NCBI GenBank assembly: GCA_023457715.1
Contig: JAEWKR010000107.1
Coordinates: forward strand, 62,001-126,000
Reading direction: 5' to 3'
DNA from: Verrucomicrobiota bacterium
Lineage (GTDB): Bacteria > Verrucomicrobiota > Verrucomicrobiia > Opitutales > Opitutaceae
Length of the DNA stretch: 64,000 nt
Shown here: one piece after another, positions 44,393-53,257 of the stretch
Layout: every line of letters begins with the position of its first letter
How positions within the stretch are numbered: position 1 is the first letter of the stretch
Position numbers and translations under genes: made by a program
The notes under the pieces: generated by a model
Told to the model about the DNA's origin: nothing
Seen by the model: the letters and a program-made list of their open reading frames with translations, nothing else
The model's database searches: none

Positions 44393-47203
44393 TTACGGCA
44401 GTTCGTATACCTCGACGAGCGCTTCGCCCGTGCCGCCGTCCGCACCCTTCACCTGGACGGTGTAGGTCGAGCCGGCGTCCAGTTCGATGATCATCGCCGC
44501 ATCCTTGCTGGCCGCCGTCAGCTGGAAGGCGTACACCTGGTCGAACGTCGTGCCGAGGGTGGCGGTCCAGTTGTCGTTCTCCGCGATCTTCTGGTTCGCC
44601 GAGTTGTAGACCTCGAGCTTGGGGTCCGCCAGCGGGTTGGCGACGCCGTGGACCGCCAGGGTCGGGCCGACGCCGCGGAGCAGCAGGCGCTTCTTCCCCG
44701 TGCCGTTGATCGAAAACCCGGCGATCAGGATGTCGTCACCCGTGCCCACGCGATTGCGCGCGGAGACATTGATCAACCGGACGGCGCTCGTGTTGGGCTG
44801 GGTGTCATAGGCCTCCACCAGGACCATGCCTGCGCCGGTTGCCAGTTCCCAGGCGGTGTTGGACCCGTTGATGGTCTGCACGAGGGCGGCATCCTTGCTG
44901 TTGGTGTTGAACGGCTGCGCGTAGACCTGCGCGAAGACCGGCCCGAGACTGGCGTCCCAGTTGTCATTCTCGGCGATCTTTGCCTGCGACGTGTTGTAGA
45001 TCTCGATCTTCGGGTCCGTGAGATGCGCCGACACACCGAAGTTCGCGAGGGTCGGGCCCATGCCGCGGAGGAGGATATCCTTTGCGCCGTTCGTCGTGAC
45101 GCCGACGATCAGCGGGCCCTGTCCATTCACCATCACGCTGCGCACGGACACATTGACCAGCCAGGCGGTCGGGCCCGACGGCTGCTGCGGGGTGTTGACC
45201 GTGAGCGCCGCGGCCGTGCTGACGGTGCTGCCGGCGCTGTTCGTGGCGACGACCGTGTAATTTCCGGCGTCGGCGGCCGTGACGCTGTTGAGCGTCAAGG
45301 TGGCGGTGGTGACGCCGGAGACGGTGCTCGAGTTGGAGAGGTTCCCGCCGTTGCGCTGCCACTGATACGTGGGCGCCGGCGTGCCGGTCGCAGCCGCGGT
45401 GAACGTCACCGTCGCCCCCACCTCAACCGTCTGGGAGGCGGGCGGGGTGGTGATGGTCGGAGCGATTGTCGTCACGCCCGTGACGGCGAGCGTCGCGCCC
45501 CCGGTCGTGGCCGCGGTGCTGACGCCGTCGGAGACGGTCACGGTGTAGACGCCGGCGTCGGACGCCTGGGCGCTCGTCACGGTGTAGGTGGCCTGGGTGG
45601 CGCCCGGAATGGCGACACCATCCTTGTTCCACTGATACGTGAGCGTGCCCGTCGACGACGCTTCAACCGACAGGGTCGTGCTCTGGCCGGCGGCGACGGT
45701 GCGGTCGGTCGGCTGGGTGACGATGGTGACCGGAACCGCGGTCTGCCCCGCAAACACCTGGAGCTGCGTCGGCGCGCTCGTGAAGGTGACGAGGTCGCTG
45801 GTGACGACGACCGAATAGAGACCGGCGTGATCCGTGGTGACGGCATTGAGGACGTAGGTGGCCGCCGTCGCCCCCGCGATCGCGGTGCCGTTCTTGCGCC
45901 ACTGATACGTGGGGGCCGGGGTGCCGGAGGCGTTGACCTTGAGCGTCACATTGGTGCCGGCACGGACCTGGAGGAGCGCGGGCGGAACAGCGGTGACGGC
46001 GAGCGATCCGGAGCCGGTCGCCGAGATCCCGCGGCGGATCGTGTGGTTGCCCGTGTCCGCGATGTAGACCATGCCCGCGGCATCGACCGCGACCCCGGCC
46101 GGGGAGCGGAAGCGGGCCGAGGTGCCGGTGCCATTGTCGCTGCCGGCGGTGCCCTTGAGTCCGGCGATGGTGGTGACGTTGCCCGACGGTGAAATGCGGC
46201 GAATCGCGTGATTGTTGGTGTCGGCCACGTAGAGGTTGCCACTGGCGTCGATGGCGATGCCGGTGGGCCGGTTGAAGCGGGCCTGCGCGCCTGCGCCGTC
46301 AGCGGTTCCACTCTGGTTCGCGGTACCGGCCAGGGTGGTCACCACGCCGGCGGGGCTGACCTTGCGGATCGTATGATTGGCCGTGTCGGTGACGTAAAGG
46401 TTGCCGGAGCCATCGATCGCGATGCCCGAGGGATTCGAGAAGCGGGCCGCGGCGCCGGTGCCGTTGGTGGGACCGTACGTTCCCGCCGTGCCGACAAACG
46501 TCGAGACGACGCCGGCCGGCGAGATCTTGCGGATCGTGTTGTTGCCGCTGTCCGCGACGTAGACATTGCCGGAGGCGTCGACGGCGGTGCCGGCAGGCGA
46601 CAGGAACCGGGCGTTGCCGCCGGCGCCGTCCTCCGAGCCCCACGCGTTGCCCTGGCCGGCGAAGGTGGTGACCGCGCCCGCGGGCGTGATCTTGCGGATC
46701 GAGTGGCTCAGCGTGTCAGCGAGGTAAAGGTTGCCCGCGTTGTCGCGCCCGAGGGTGTACGAACCAATGGAGGTGTAGATCGGTTCGTCGTAGGGGCCGC
46801 CGGAGGAGAGAAACTCGCCCATATGGAAGCTGGCGGAGGCGCCGGTGCCGTCCTGCGTGCCGGTGTTGACTGGGCGGGAGGGGGGATTGATCGGCGAACC
46901 CAGCCAGGTCGTGACCACGCCGGCGGGAGAGACGAGACGCACGAGGTTGTTCGCGGCGTCGGCGACGACGAGGTTCCCTGAGCCGTCGAAGGCCAGGCCC
47001 GACGGACCGTAGAAGCGCGCGTCAGCACCGGTGGCATTCGTGGCCTGACGGCTGCCGGCGGTGCCGGCGAGGGTCGTGACTGTCAGCGGGGCGCTGATGC
47101 TCTGCGCCGTAAGACTCGCGGTGGCGCCGAGCAGAAGCGCCACGGCCAATGCCGCGAAGCGTTTGCTCGAAACCACGAGAGGGTAGGTGACCTGGTTTGG
47201 CAT
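44393..47203 (-). CDS. Large exported NHL-repeat / Ig-like surface protein with C-terminal beta modules
   Basis: 936 aa from the ATG at 47203. Signal peptide ends near TASLTAQ. About six NHL repeats (residues 35-395; units with GIAIDGSGNLYVTD, NHTIRKVSPAGVVTTLAG) should form a beta propeller. Three Ig-like domains follow (about 400-670; YQWRKNGTAI, LTYQWNKDGVAI, YQWQRNGG). The last ~260 residues hold two copies of the beta module also found at the end of the glycosidase at 24973 (GFxxxGxGKKRLLLRGVGP, NDNW, KDAAM). It is likely secreted and binds other surface molecules. The upstream TTG at 47221 is a less likely start. Confidence 0.8.
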   Translation of the reverse strand: MPNQVTYPLVVSSKRFAALAVALLLGATASLTAQSISAPLTVTTLAGTAGSRQATNATGADARFYGPSGLAFDGSGNLVVADAANNLVRLVSPAGVVTTWLGSPINPPSRPVNTGTQDGTGASASFHMGEFLSSGGPYDEPIYTSIGSYTLGRDNAGNLYLADTLSHSIRKITPAGAVTTFAGQGNAWGSEDGAGGNARFLSPAGTAVDASGNVYVADSGNNTIRKISPAGVVSTFVGTAGTYGPTNGTGAAARFSNPSGIAIDGSGNLYVTDTANHTIRKVSPAGVVTTLAGTANQSGTADGAGAQARFNRPTGIAIDASGNLYVADTNNHAIRRISPSGNVTTIAGLKGTAGSDNGTGTSARFRSPAGVAVDAAGMVYIADTGNHTIRRGISATGSGSLAVTAVPPALLQVRAGTNVTLKVNASGTPAPTYQWRKNGTAIAGATAATYVLNAVTTDHAGLYSVVVTSDLVTFTSAPTQLQVFAGQTAVPVTIVTQPTDRTVAAGQSTTLSVEASSTGTLTYQWNKDGVAIPGATQATYTVTSAQASDAGVYTVTVSDGVSTAATTGGATLAVTGVTTIAPTITTPPASQTVEVGATVTFTAAATGTPAPTYQWQRNGGNLSNSSTVSGVTTATLTLNSVTAADAGNYTVVATNSAGSTVSTAAALTVNTPQQPSGPTAWLVNVSVRSVMVNGQGPLIVGVTTNGAKDILLRGMGPTLANFGVSAHLTDPKIEIYNTSQAKIAENDNWDASLGPVFAQVYAQPFNTNSKDAALVQTINGSNTAWELATGAGMVLVEAYDTQPNTSAVRLINVSARNRVGTGDDILIAGFSINGTGKKRLLLRGVGPTLAVHGVANPLADPKLEVYNSANQKIAENDNWTATLGTTFDQVYAFQLTAASKDAAMIIELDAGSTYTVQVKGADGGTGEALVEVYELP

Positions 47204-47344
47204 AATTGATGAGATAGACAATCGAGCTTAGAAGACACGCCATGCACAACTTCAATGCTTCACTTTGGCGCCGTCGACGAAACCGGGGCGGGCCGCTTTG
47301 TTCCAACGCTTTCGGGTTTCACAGTCCTTTCACCGTAAGCGCGT

Positions 47345-47384
47345 AAAAAAAACAGCACGGCACGCTGTGGGACGTGCCGTGCTG
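47345..47384 (-). terminator. Intrinsic terminator of the double adenylate kinase gene
   Basis: CAGCACGGCACG pairs with CGTGCCGTGCTG around an 8-nt loop, and on the minus strand is followed by eight T residues. It lies 20 bp after the stop codon. Confidence 0.88.
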
Positions 47385-47404
47385 GAGGAACCGCCGGTCC
47401 CGGG

Positions 47405-48862
47405 TCAGCGTGCCGACATGGCCACCGGGTGGGGGGCGGGCATCTCGTCCAGGTGCCGCAGCAGGGGTTGGAGCATGGCGGCGGCCTGGAGAGTGACTTC
47501 GTTGACGTCATTGCCGCCATCGATCTCGTGCAGCAAACCCAGCGCACGAAAGTGGGCGATCAAAGGCTCTGTCTGGGCGTGGAAGGTGCCGAGCCGGAGC
47601 CGCACCGTGTCCGCCGTGTCATCGGCGCGTTGATACAACTCACCGCCGCACGCGTCGCAGACGCCGGGCCGTTTCGGCGCCTTGAAGAAGGAGTGATACG
47701 GCGCCTGGCACTGGCGGCAGATCAGCCGGCCGCTGAGCCGCATCACGATCGCATCGTCCGGCACCCGGAGGTGGAGGACGCCGCCGAGCCGCCGGTGGTC
47801 GCGCGCCAGCATTTCCGTCAGCGCCTGGGCCTGGGGCACATTGCGGGGAAATCCGTCGAGGATGAATCCGTTCCGCGCGTCCGCCCGCGCGAGCCGTTCC
47901 TCCACCATGGCCTCCGTGATGTCGTCCGGCACAAGTTCGCCCCGATCCATGTAAGCCTTGGCGAGCAGCCCCAGCGGACTGGCGGCCCGCAGGTTCTCCC
48001 GGAAAAGATCGCCGGTCGCGATGTGCGGCAGCCGGAACTCGGCGGCGAGGCGTGCGGCCTGCGTGCCCTTCCCGGAGCCCGGCGCGCCGAGCAGGACGAT
48101 GTCGCTGGTGGGGCGCACGCGGTGCGCCGCCGGCGCGTGCGGAGGCCGCGGACGGGCGATCTGCGCGAGATCCTCCGGCGTCGCGAAGCCGTACGTGCGG
48201 TTGCGCACCGCCTCCAGAGCCCGCACGAGCCGGGCGTCCACCTCGTCAATGTCGCCTTCGCCGGAAACCAGAATGAGTTTCTTGGCGGCGGCGTAGTACG
48301 AAAGCAGGGGATCGGTGGTGCGGTGGAATACCCGCAGGCGGGTCAGCACCAGCTCGGTGGAATCGTCTGGCCGGTGGTAGAGTTGGCCGCCGCATTCGTC
48401 GCACACGCCATACACGGACGGCGGGCGGGTTTGCAGGTGATAAGGTTCCTGGCAGCTGCGGCAGATGTAGCGTCCCGAAAGCCGGCGGGCGATCTCTTCA
48501 TCCGGCACGGTCAGGTAGACGACGGCATCGAGCTTTCGGCCGGCCTGCTGCAACAACTCATCAATGAACCGGGCCTGGTACACCGTCCGGGGAAATCCAT
48601 CGAACAACGCGCCCTTTTCGTCGGGGAGCCGGTCGCACCATTCCTCGATCATGGCGTCGACCACCTCGTCCGGCACCAGTTCTCCGTGCTCCATGTACTT
48701 CCGCGCGAGCAACCCCAAGGCGGTGTGGCTCATCAGGTTCTCGCGGAACAGATCCCCGGTGGCGACGTGACGGAGGCGGAACCGGGTCGAGAGGCCGGAG
48801 GCATGAGTGCCTTTTCCGGCCCCGGAGGGGCCAATGATGGCGATGTTCAGTGGGGCTGACAT
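47405..48862 (-). CDS. adk: Tandem-fused double adenylate kinase
   Basis: 485 aa made of two complete adenylate kinase domains joined by a ~35-residue Pro/Ala/Arg linker. Domain 1 (about 5-225): P-loop GPSGAGKGTHA, ATGDLFRENL, DGFPRT and a zinc-type lid with CRSC and CDEC. Domain 2 (about 260-475): GAPGSGKGTQA, ATGDLFRENL, DGFPRN, lid with CRQC and CDAC. Both keep the lid RPDD/RADD and nucleotide-binding residues, so both may be active in AMP + ATP = 2 ADP. The ATG at 48862 was chosen over a longer frame. No single-domain adk is seen in the window. Confidence 0.9.
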   Translation of the reverse strand: MSAPLNIAIIGPSGAGKGTHASGLSTRFRLRHVATGDLFRENLMSHTALGLLARKYMEHGELVPDEVVDAMIEEWCDRLPDEKGALFDGFPRTVYQARFIDELLQQAGRKLDAVVYLTVPDEEIARRLSGRYICRSCQEPYHLQTRPPSVYGVCDECGGQLYHRPDDSTELVLTRLRVFHRTTDPLLSYYAAAKKLILVSGEGDIDEVDARLVRALEAVRNRTYGFATPEDLAQIARPRPPHAPAAHRVRPTSDIVLLGAPGSGKGTQAARLAAEFRLPHIATGDLFRENLRAASPLGLLAKAYMDRGELVPDDITEAMVEERLARADARNGFILDGFPRNVPQAQALTEMLARDHRRLGGVLHLRVPDDAIVMRLSGRLICRQCQAPYHSFFKAPKRPGVCDACGGELYQRADDTADTVRLRLGTFHAQTEPLIAHFRALGLLHEIDGGNDVNEVTLQAAAMLQPLLRHLDEMPAPHPVAMSAR

Positions 48863-49273
48863 AAGGGGGAAGGCCGTCCGGCCGCGTGCCTGAGACAGGA
48901 CCGGCGGGGGCTGATGCCTCCTGCAAACGAGCAAAATCCGTTCCTCGGAGCAGGGTGGATTCCGGGAAAGGGTGGGCAGTCATGGCCCGTTGCTGGTGCG
49001 TCAGCAGCGTCTCACAGGATTAAATCCTGTGCTCCGCATCCGTTGAAGTTAACGGCGCGTATCCTGTCGCGCGCGGCGCTTCGCGGTCGGGGCCTGGTTC
49101 GAGGGAATGTGGCGTGGCCTGTACCCTCGTTCGTCTCCGGCATTGCGCGCCCGCCGTCGGTGGGTTACGACGGCGGTGGTTTTGGATACCGGCTGAAGCC
49201 GGCGCTACGGGTAGGCCCGGCCCGTCGTAACGCCGGCTGGAGCCAATATCCCCGCTTCAGAAAGCCGCTTCGC
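48863..49273. repeat. Intergenic region with a REP doublet (411 bp)
   Basis: No gene is seen here apart from the start region of the next one. At 49183-49250 there is an inverted pair: GGATACCGGCTGAAGCCGG with CGCTACGGG, then about 18 bp, then CGTAACGCCGGCTGGAGCC and AATATCC in reverse. This is the REP doublet (REPIN-like) arrangement. The remainder is unremarkable. Confidence 0.6.
49189..49202. repeat. REP-like palindrome CCGGCTGAAGCCGG
   Basis: Core of the doublet described for 48863-49273. The core plus flanks GGATA and CGCTACGGG match the element at 7963-7976 read on the opposite strand. Confidence 0.55.
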
Positions 49274-49513
49274 ATGTCAAAAACCCGCCGCCACCTGCTG
49301 CACGCCATCGCCGACAAGATCGGCGGGGAGCGGGGACGTCGCATGCGCGAGCTGATCCGCCATTCCCCGCGGGCGGACCTGCTGGACCGGGAGCTGACCG
49401 AGGAAGAGTTCAACGAACAGCTCGCCGCGGCTGAACGCGATCTGCCGGCGGTCCTGGCCAACCTCGAGGAACTTGGTTCCGAGCGGCCCGGAACCTGGGG
49501 CTTTCCCAATTGA
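49274..49513 (+). CDS. Small charged helical protein of unknown function
   Basis: 79 aa, MSKTRRHLLHAIADKIGG at the start, then alternating charged helical segments (RGRRMRELIRHSPRADLL, TEEEFNEQLAAAERDLPAVLANLEELG) and a GTWGFPN tail. I recognise no family. The frame is open from 48914, but the ATG at 49274 fits a compact protein and follows the REP doublet. Confidence 0.55.
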   Translation: MSKTRRHLLHAIADKIGGERGRRMRELIRHSPRADLLDRELTEEEFNEQLAAAERDLPAVLANLEELGSERPGTWGFPN

Positions 49514-49557
49514 TCTGCGGTTCCGGGCCCGGGTGGTGATAGACGGCGACGGAGGGG

Positions 49558-49600
49558 CTCGGAAACCGGCCCTGCAGGTGAGGAGGCAGGGCGGGGGTTT
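49558..49600. terminator. Possible convergent 3' hairpin
   Basis: CTCGGAAACC..CCCTGC pairs with GCAGGG..GGTTTCCGACC in the 105 bp between the 79-aa gene and the convergent M49 peptidase gene. No T-tract on either side. Confidence 0.4.
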
Positions 49601-49618
49601 CCGACCCTGCCGTCCGGG

Positions 49619-51670
49619 CTAGTTTTCCAGGGGCAGGAAGCTGTAGTCGCGACCGTACTCGAGCATCTGGCCGACGAAGTCCGTCGGGTATTCGATCTTC
49701 ACGTCGACGATCTCCCCTCCGCGCTCGACGGGCACGAGTTTGGGCTGGATGAAGCCGTTGTAGGGCGCGAGATTGAGCGGCGCGTAGCGCTGGTGCACCT
49801 CGGCGAGCAGCGTCTGGTCGACCTTCACACCATAGGTTTCGACGAGATTCCTGCCCGCTTCGTAATCGCCTTCCGACTTGATCCGCTGGATCTCCCGCAG
49901 CAGCTGGCCGAACAGCGCGCGGAGCTTCTCGTAGTCATTGACCTTGAAGTAGGTTTTTCCGTCGCGAGTGATGCGCTCGATCACGTTGTCGGCCTGCCCC
50001 TTCTCCCTGGCCCAACTCGACACGAGCTGGCGATTGCGCATGTGGGCCTGCTCGAGGTTGTTTCCCGGTTGAATGCGGAAGAGCTGGGTCATGAGCCCGT
50101 TCATGACGTACTTGTCGTACCCTGCCTTGCCGACGTCGAGGGAGGGCATGACGCCGATTTCGACGAGCTTGGGGTCCATCACGTAATAGAGTGCCACCAG
50201 GTCGGCTCGGGTTTCCTCCAGCGTGCCGGCGTAGTTCTTGAGCGTCTGGTCGGTGGGTCCGACGCCAGGGTTGATCTGTCCCGATGCATGCCCGATGACT
50301 TCATGCATGTCGGTGTGGAGGTCGCTGGCGAGGGCGCCCCATTTCTTCAGACGCTGGATGACCTCGGGCGTGGCGCCAAACTCGTCGGTGGCGGAACTCT
50401 TCAACTGCACCTCATTGTACGCTTCGACGATGTTGCCCAGCGAGACGGACTTCGAGCCGTACTGTTCGCGGATCCATTCGGCGTTCGGGAGGTTGATGCC
50501 AACCGGCGTGGTGGGGGCGGCGTCACCCACTTCGCCGATCACGGTGATCACCTTGGCCGAGATCCCCTTCACCTCCGCCTTTTTGTGTTCCTTCTGGATG
50601 GGCGAGTTGTCTTCGAACCACTGGGCCTGTTCGGAAATGGCGGCGATGCGCTTGGTGGCCACCTCATCGCGCATCGAGACGACCGACTCGAATGCCCCAC
50701 GCTTCTGGATGGAATCGGCGTAGACCTCGATGAAGCCGTTGACGAAATCGACGCGGGAGGTGGTGTCGCTGACCCACGCAATCGCGCTGCGATCGAAGGC
50801 GTGGATGTCGCCCGTCCGATAGTACTCGATCAGGTGCTCGATGGTCTTTCGCTGGGCGTCGGTCTCGGCGACCGTTTGCGCCTTCTCGAGCCAGAAAACG
50901 ATCTTCTCGATGGCGGCGCCATACATGCCGCCGACCTTCCACACGCGTTCGACCAATTTGCCGTCGATCTTGGCGAGCTGGGAGTTGAGCCCGTAGGAGA
51001 GTCGGGGATCGCCGTTGGCCACCTTCTCGCGATAGAAGGCCTCCACTTCGGCGGCGGTGACATCCCGGTAGAAGTTATTCGCCGATTCCTTCACGTGATC
51101 GACGCCGGGGGTTTGATTGGTGGTGCGGCCGTCGACTGCCGGATCGAAGACGATGGGAGTGAGCCACTGTCCGAACGCTTCGGGCGATTTGCCGTCGAGC
51201 GGCAGCTTGGCGGCGTCGGATTTGGCCAGCAGTTCGACGAGGTACGACTCCGGGAATTTCGGAATCATTTTCGCCCCGGAGTAATGGTGGTGTATCCCGT
51301 TGGCGAAAAAGACCTGCCGGGCGTACACAAGAAACGCGTCCCAATGGGCGCCGGACTTGGGTCCCTGAAAGGAACTCAGCACGCCCTCAAGCGTTTTGCG
51401 GACGATGAGGTTGTTGCGGTACTTCTGATCCCAGAAAATATCGCGCCCCGAAAGACCGGCCTGCGTGAGGTAATAGGCGAGTTTCTTCTGCTGTAGCGTG
51501 AGCTGTTCGAAACCGGGTACCTGATAGCGCAGGACCTGGATGTCGGCGAAGCGGTCGGCCTTGAACTCGAAGCCGGCGTCCGGTGACGCGGCGGTCGCCG
51601 TATCAGCGAGGGCGGCGGCGGGGAGGAGCGGGGTGAGGAGTAATGCGAGGAACAGGGGAGCTTGACGCAT
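49619..51670 (-). CDS. Exported M49-family zinc metallopeptidase (dipeptidyl-peptidase III-like)
   Basis: 683 aa with a signal peptide (LFLALLLTPLLPAAALA). The M49 zinc hexapeptide HEXXGH appears as HEVIGH in DLHTDMHEVIGHASG, and the second zinc glutamate lies in LEETRADLVALY. DPP III cleaves dipeptides from oligopeptide N-termini. Length is typical of bacterial members. Export to the periplasm is suggested by the signal peptide. The ATG at 51670 is preferred; one at 51682 is four codons earlier. The inverted doublet upstream lies in its leader region. Confidence 0.88.
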   Translation of the reverse strand: MRQAPLFLALLLTPLLPAAALADTATAASPDAGFEFKADRFADIQVLRYQVPGFEQLTLQQKKLAYYLTQAGLSGRDIFWDQKYRNNLIVRKTLEGVLSSFQGPKSGAHWDAFLVYARQVFFANGIHHHYSGAKMIPKFPESYLVELLAKSDAAKLPLDGKSPEAFGQWLTPIVFDPAVDGRTTNQTPGVDHVKESANNFYRDVTAAEVEAFYREKVANGDPRLSYGLNSQLAKIDGKLVERVWKVGGMYGAAIEKIVFWLEKAQTVAETDAQRKTIEHLIEYYRTGDIHAFDRSAIAWVSDTTSRVDFVNGFIEVYADSIQKRGAFESVVSMRDEVATKRIAAISEQAQWFEDNSPIQKEHKKAEVKGISAKVITVIGEVGDAAPTTPVGINLPNAEWIREQYGSKSVSLGNIVEAYNEVQLKSSATDEFGATPEVIQRLKKWGALASDLHTDMHEVIGHASGQINPGVGPTDQTLKNYAGTLEETRADLVALYYVMDPKLVEIGVMPSLDVGKAGYDKYVMNGLMTQLFRIQPGNNLEQAHMRNRQLVSSWAREKGQADNVIERITRDGKTYFKVNDYEKLRALFGQLLREIQRIKSEGDYEAGRNLVETYGVKVDQTLLAEVHQRYAPLNLAPYNGFIQPKLVPVERGGEIVDVKIEYPTDFVGQMLEYGRDYSFLPLEN

Positions 51671-52034
51671 GCCGCCGAACATTGGCGGAAATCGCGGCGA
51701 GGCCAGTGGGAAATGGGTGGGGCGGAGGAGGGGGGCGTCGAACCTGGAAGTCGAAGGAGGGCCCCCAGCAACCATCTCCAGCATCCAAAAGACCCAACCT
51801 GGTGCCAGGGGCTCGAGCGATGAGATTGAGTACGTAGTCGCGCCTTTAGGCGGAAGGTTTGCGTCGTGCGCGCGGCCAGCGGTGCGAGTTTCGAGCTCAC
51901 GGATTCCGCCTGAAGGCGGGACTACATACTCAATCCCCGGCCCGGTAGCGCTCGACAAGGGAACTTAACGCTGTCACTGGTTTCGTACCTCTGATGCGCG
52001 CGTCGTCATTCCCGATGCGTGTCCTTCCCCTGTT
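51671..52034. repeat. Intergenic region with an inverted REP-like doublet (364 bp)
   Basis: Two inverted copies of a ~30-nt element lie at 51824-51855 (GATTGAGTACGTAGTCGCGC then CTTTAGGCGGAA) and 51903-51935 (TTCCGCCTGAAGGCGGGAC then TACATACTCAATC). They are separated by 47 bp. The core CCGCCTGAAGGCGG also occurs at 35917-35940. The rest must hold divergent promoters, none of which I can identify. Confidence 0.7.
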
Positions 52035-53252
52035 GTGAAAATCCGACTCCTGGTTCTGGCGGCGTCACTCTTGGCGAACGCCGTTCTTGTCGCCGCTTAT
52101 CTGCGGGAAACCAAACCCAGCCGGCGGGCCGAGTCTCGCGAGGCTGCCGCAGCGATTGCCACCGCTCTCGTCGCTACGCCACCGGCGCCCAAGACGCCGG
52201 CGCTCGCGGAGACGGTCACGTTCGACGACCTCTCGAGTGGCTCTCTGCAGGAGATCATCGCGCGCCTGCAGGCCGAGGGTTTTCCGCCGCGCGTGATCCG
52301 CGCCATCGTCACGGGGCTGGTGGACAGGCAATTCGCCGATCGCCACCGGCAGATTGCGGACCTGGTCCGTTCGCATCCGTGGTGGCGGCCGTTTTGGGGA
52401 GAACGGCAATGGGAGTACCTGCATGCCCGGCAGAAGCTCCGTCACGAGATCGAGGCCACCGTGGAGGGGCTTCTCGGCACTGATCCGAATCCTCCCGCGT
52501 GGGCGCTGGCCAGCCGTCGCTACCGGTACGGCGACTTGCCACTGGAAAAGCTGGCGGCACTGGACCGGATGAATGGCGATTACCAGGAGCTCCAGAATCA
52601 GCTGCGGGCCGAGGCCCAAGGCATTCTCTTGCCGCAGGACCTGGAGAAAATGCGCTACCTCGCGGAGCAGGCGGATGCCGATGCGGCGGCCATGCTGACG
52701 CCGGATGAATATTTCGAGTATCAGCTCCGGAGCAGCCCGACCGGGTGGTGGCTGCGTACGCAGCTGGCGGCCTTTGATCCGACGCCGGAGGAGTTTCGGG
52801 CCATCTACAAGGTCCAGAGCGAAGTGATGGCACCGTTCGCGAATGGCCGATGGGAATACATGACGCCGGAGATGCGCGAGGCCGCGGCAAAGGCAGGGAA
52901 GGCCATCCCGGAAATGGTGCGCGGGGTGCTGAGTCCTGAGCGCTTTGCGCAGTATGAGCTGATGACGGACGAGGCGTACACGCACACTGCGCCCTTGATC
53001 GAACGTTGGAACCTTCCGGCCAGTGCCACCGCCGACGTCGTCCGGATCCGAAAGGACGCGCATCAACGCGCCGAGGCGATCAACGCCAATCCGGCTCTCA
53101 GCGCCGGAGAACGCACGGCGCAGCTCGGCGCCCTGGTGGACGAGGCCACCTTACGGTTGGGCACGGTGCTGGGGAGCGAGCGGCTGGCTGAATACAGGGA
53201 GGCGCAGGGCCGGTGGCTTACCCGGTTGAATCCTCAGACTCCAAAACGCTGA
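52035..53252 (+). CDS. Membrane-anchored helical protein, paralogue 1
   Basis: 405 aa, GTG start. An N-terminal anchor (LLVLAASLLANAVLVAAYL) precedes an Ala/Pro-rich linker and a long charged helical domain of unknown function. It shares with the next gene the segment LIKRL/IIARLQAEGFPPRVIRAIV..VDRQF and a following P(Y/W)W(K/R)..W. Both proteins start with the same anchor-linker-helix layout, so they arose by tandem duplication. The function is unknown. Confidence 0.7.
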   Translation: MKIRLLVLAASLLANAVLVAAYLRETKPSRRAESREAAAAIATALVATPPAPKTPALAETVTFDDLSSGSLQEIIARLQAEGFPPRVIRAIVTGLVDRQFADRHRQIADLVRSHPWWRPFWGERQWEYLHARQKLRHEIEATVEGLLGTDPNPPAWALASRRYRYGDLPLEKLAALDRMNGDYQELQNQLRAEAQGILLPQDLEKMRYLAEQADADAAAMLTPDEYFEYQLRSSPTGWWLRTQLAAFDPTPEEFRAIYKVQSEVMAPFANGRWEYMTPEMREAAAKAGKAIPEMVRGVLSPERFAQYELMTDEAYTHTAPLIERWNLPASATADVVRIRKDAHQRAEAINANPALSAGERTAQLGALVDEATLRLGTVLGSERLAEYREAQGRWLTRLNPQTPKR

Positions 53253-53257
53253 CCCCC

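Noticed and set aside
47429..48859. A 476-aa open frame antisense to the double adenylate kinase
   Set aside because: Shadow; the minus-strand frame carries duplicated kinase motifs.
49793..51496. A 567-aa open frame antisense to the M49 peptidase
   Set aside because: Shadow frame with no motif; HEVIGH and the second Glu site are on the minus strand.
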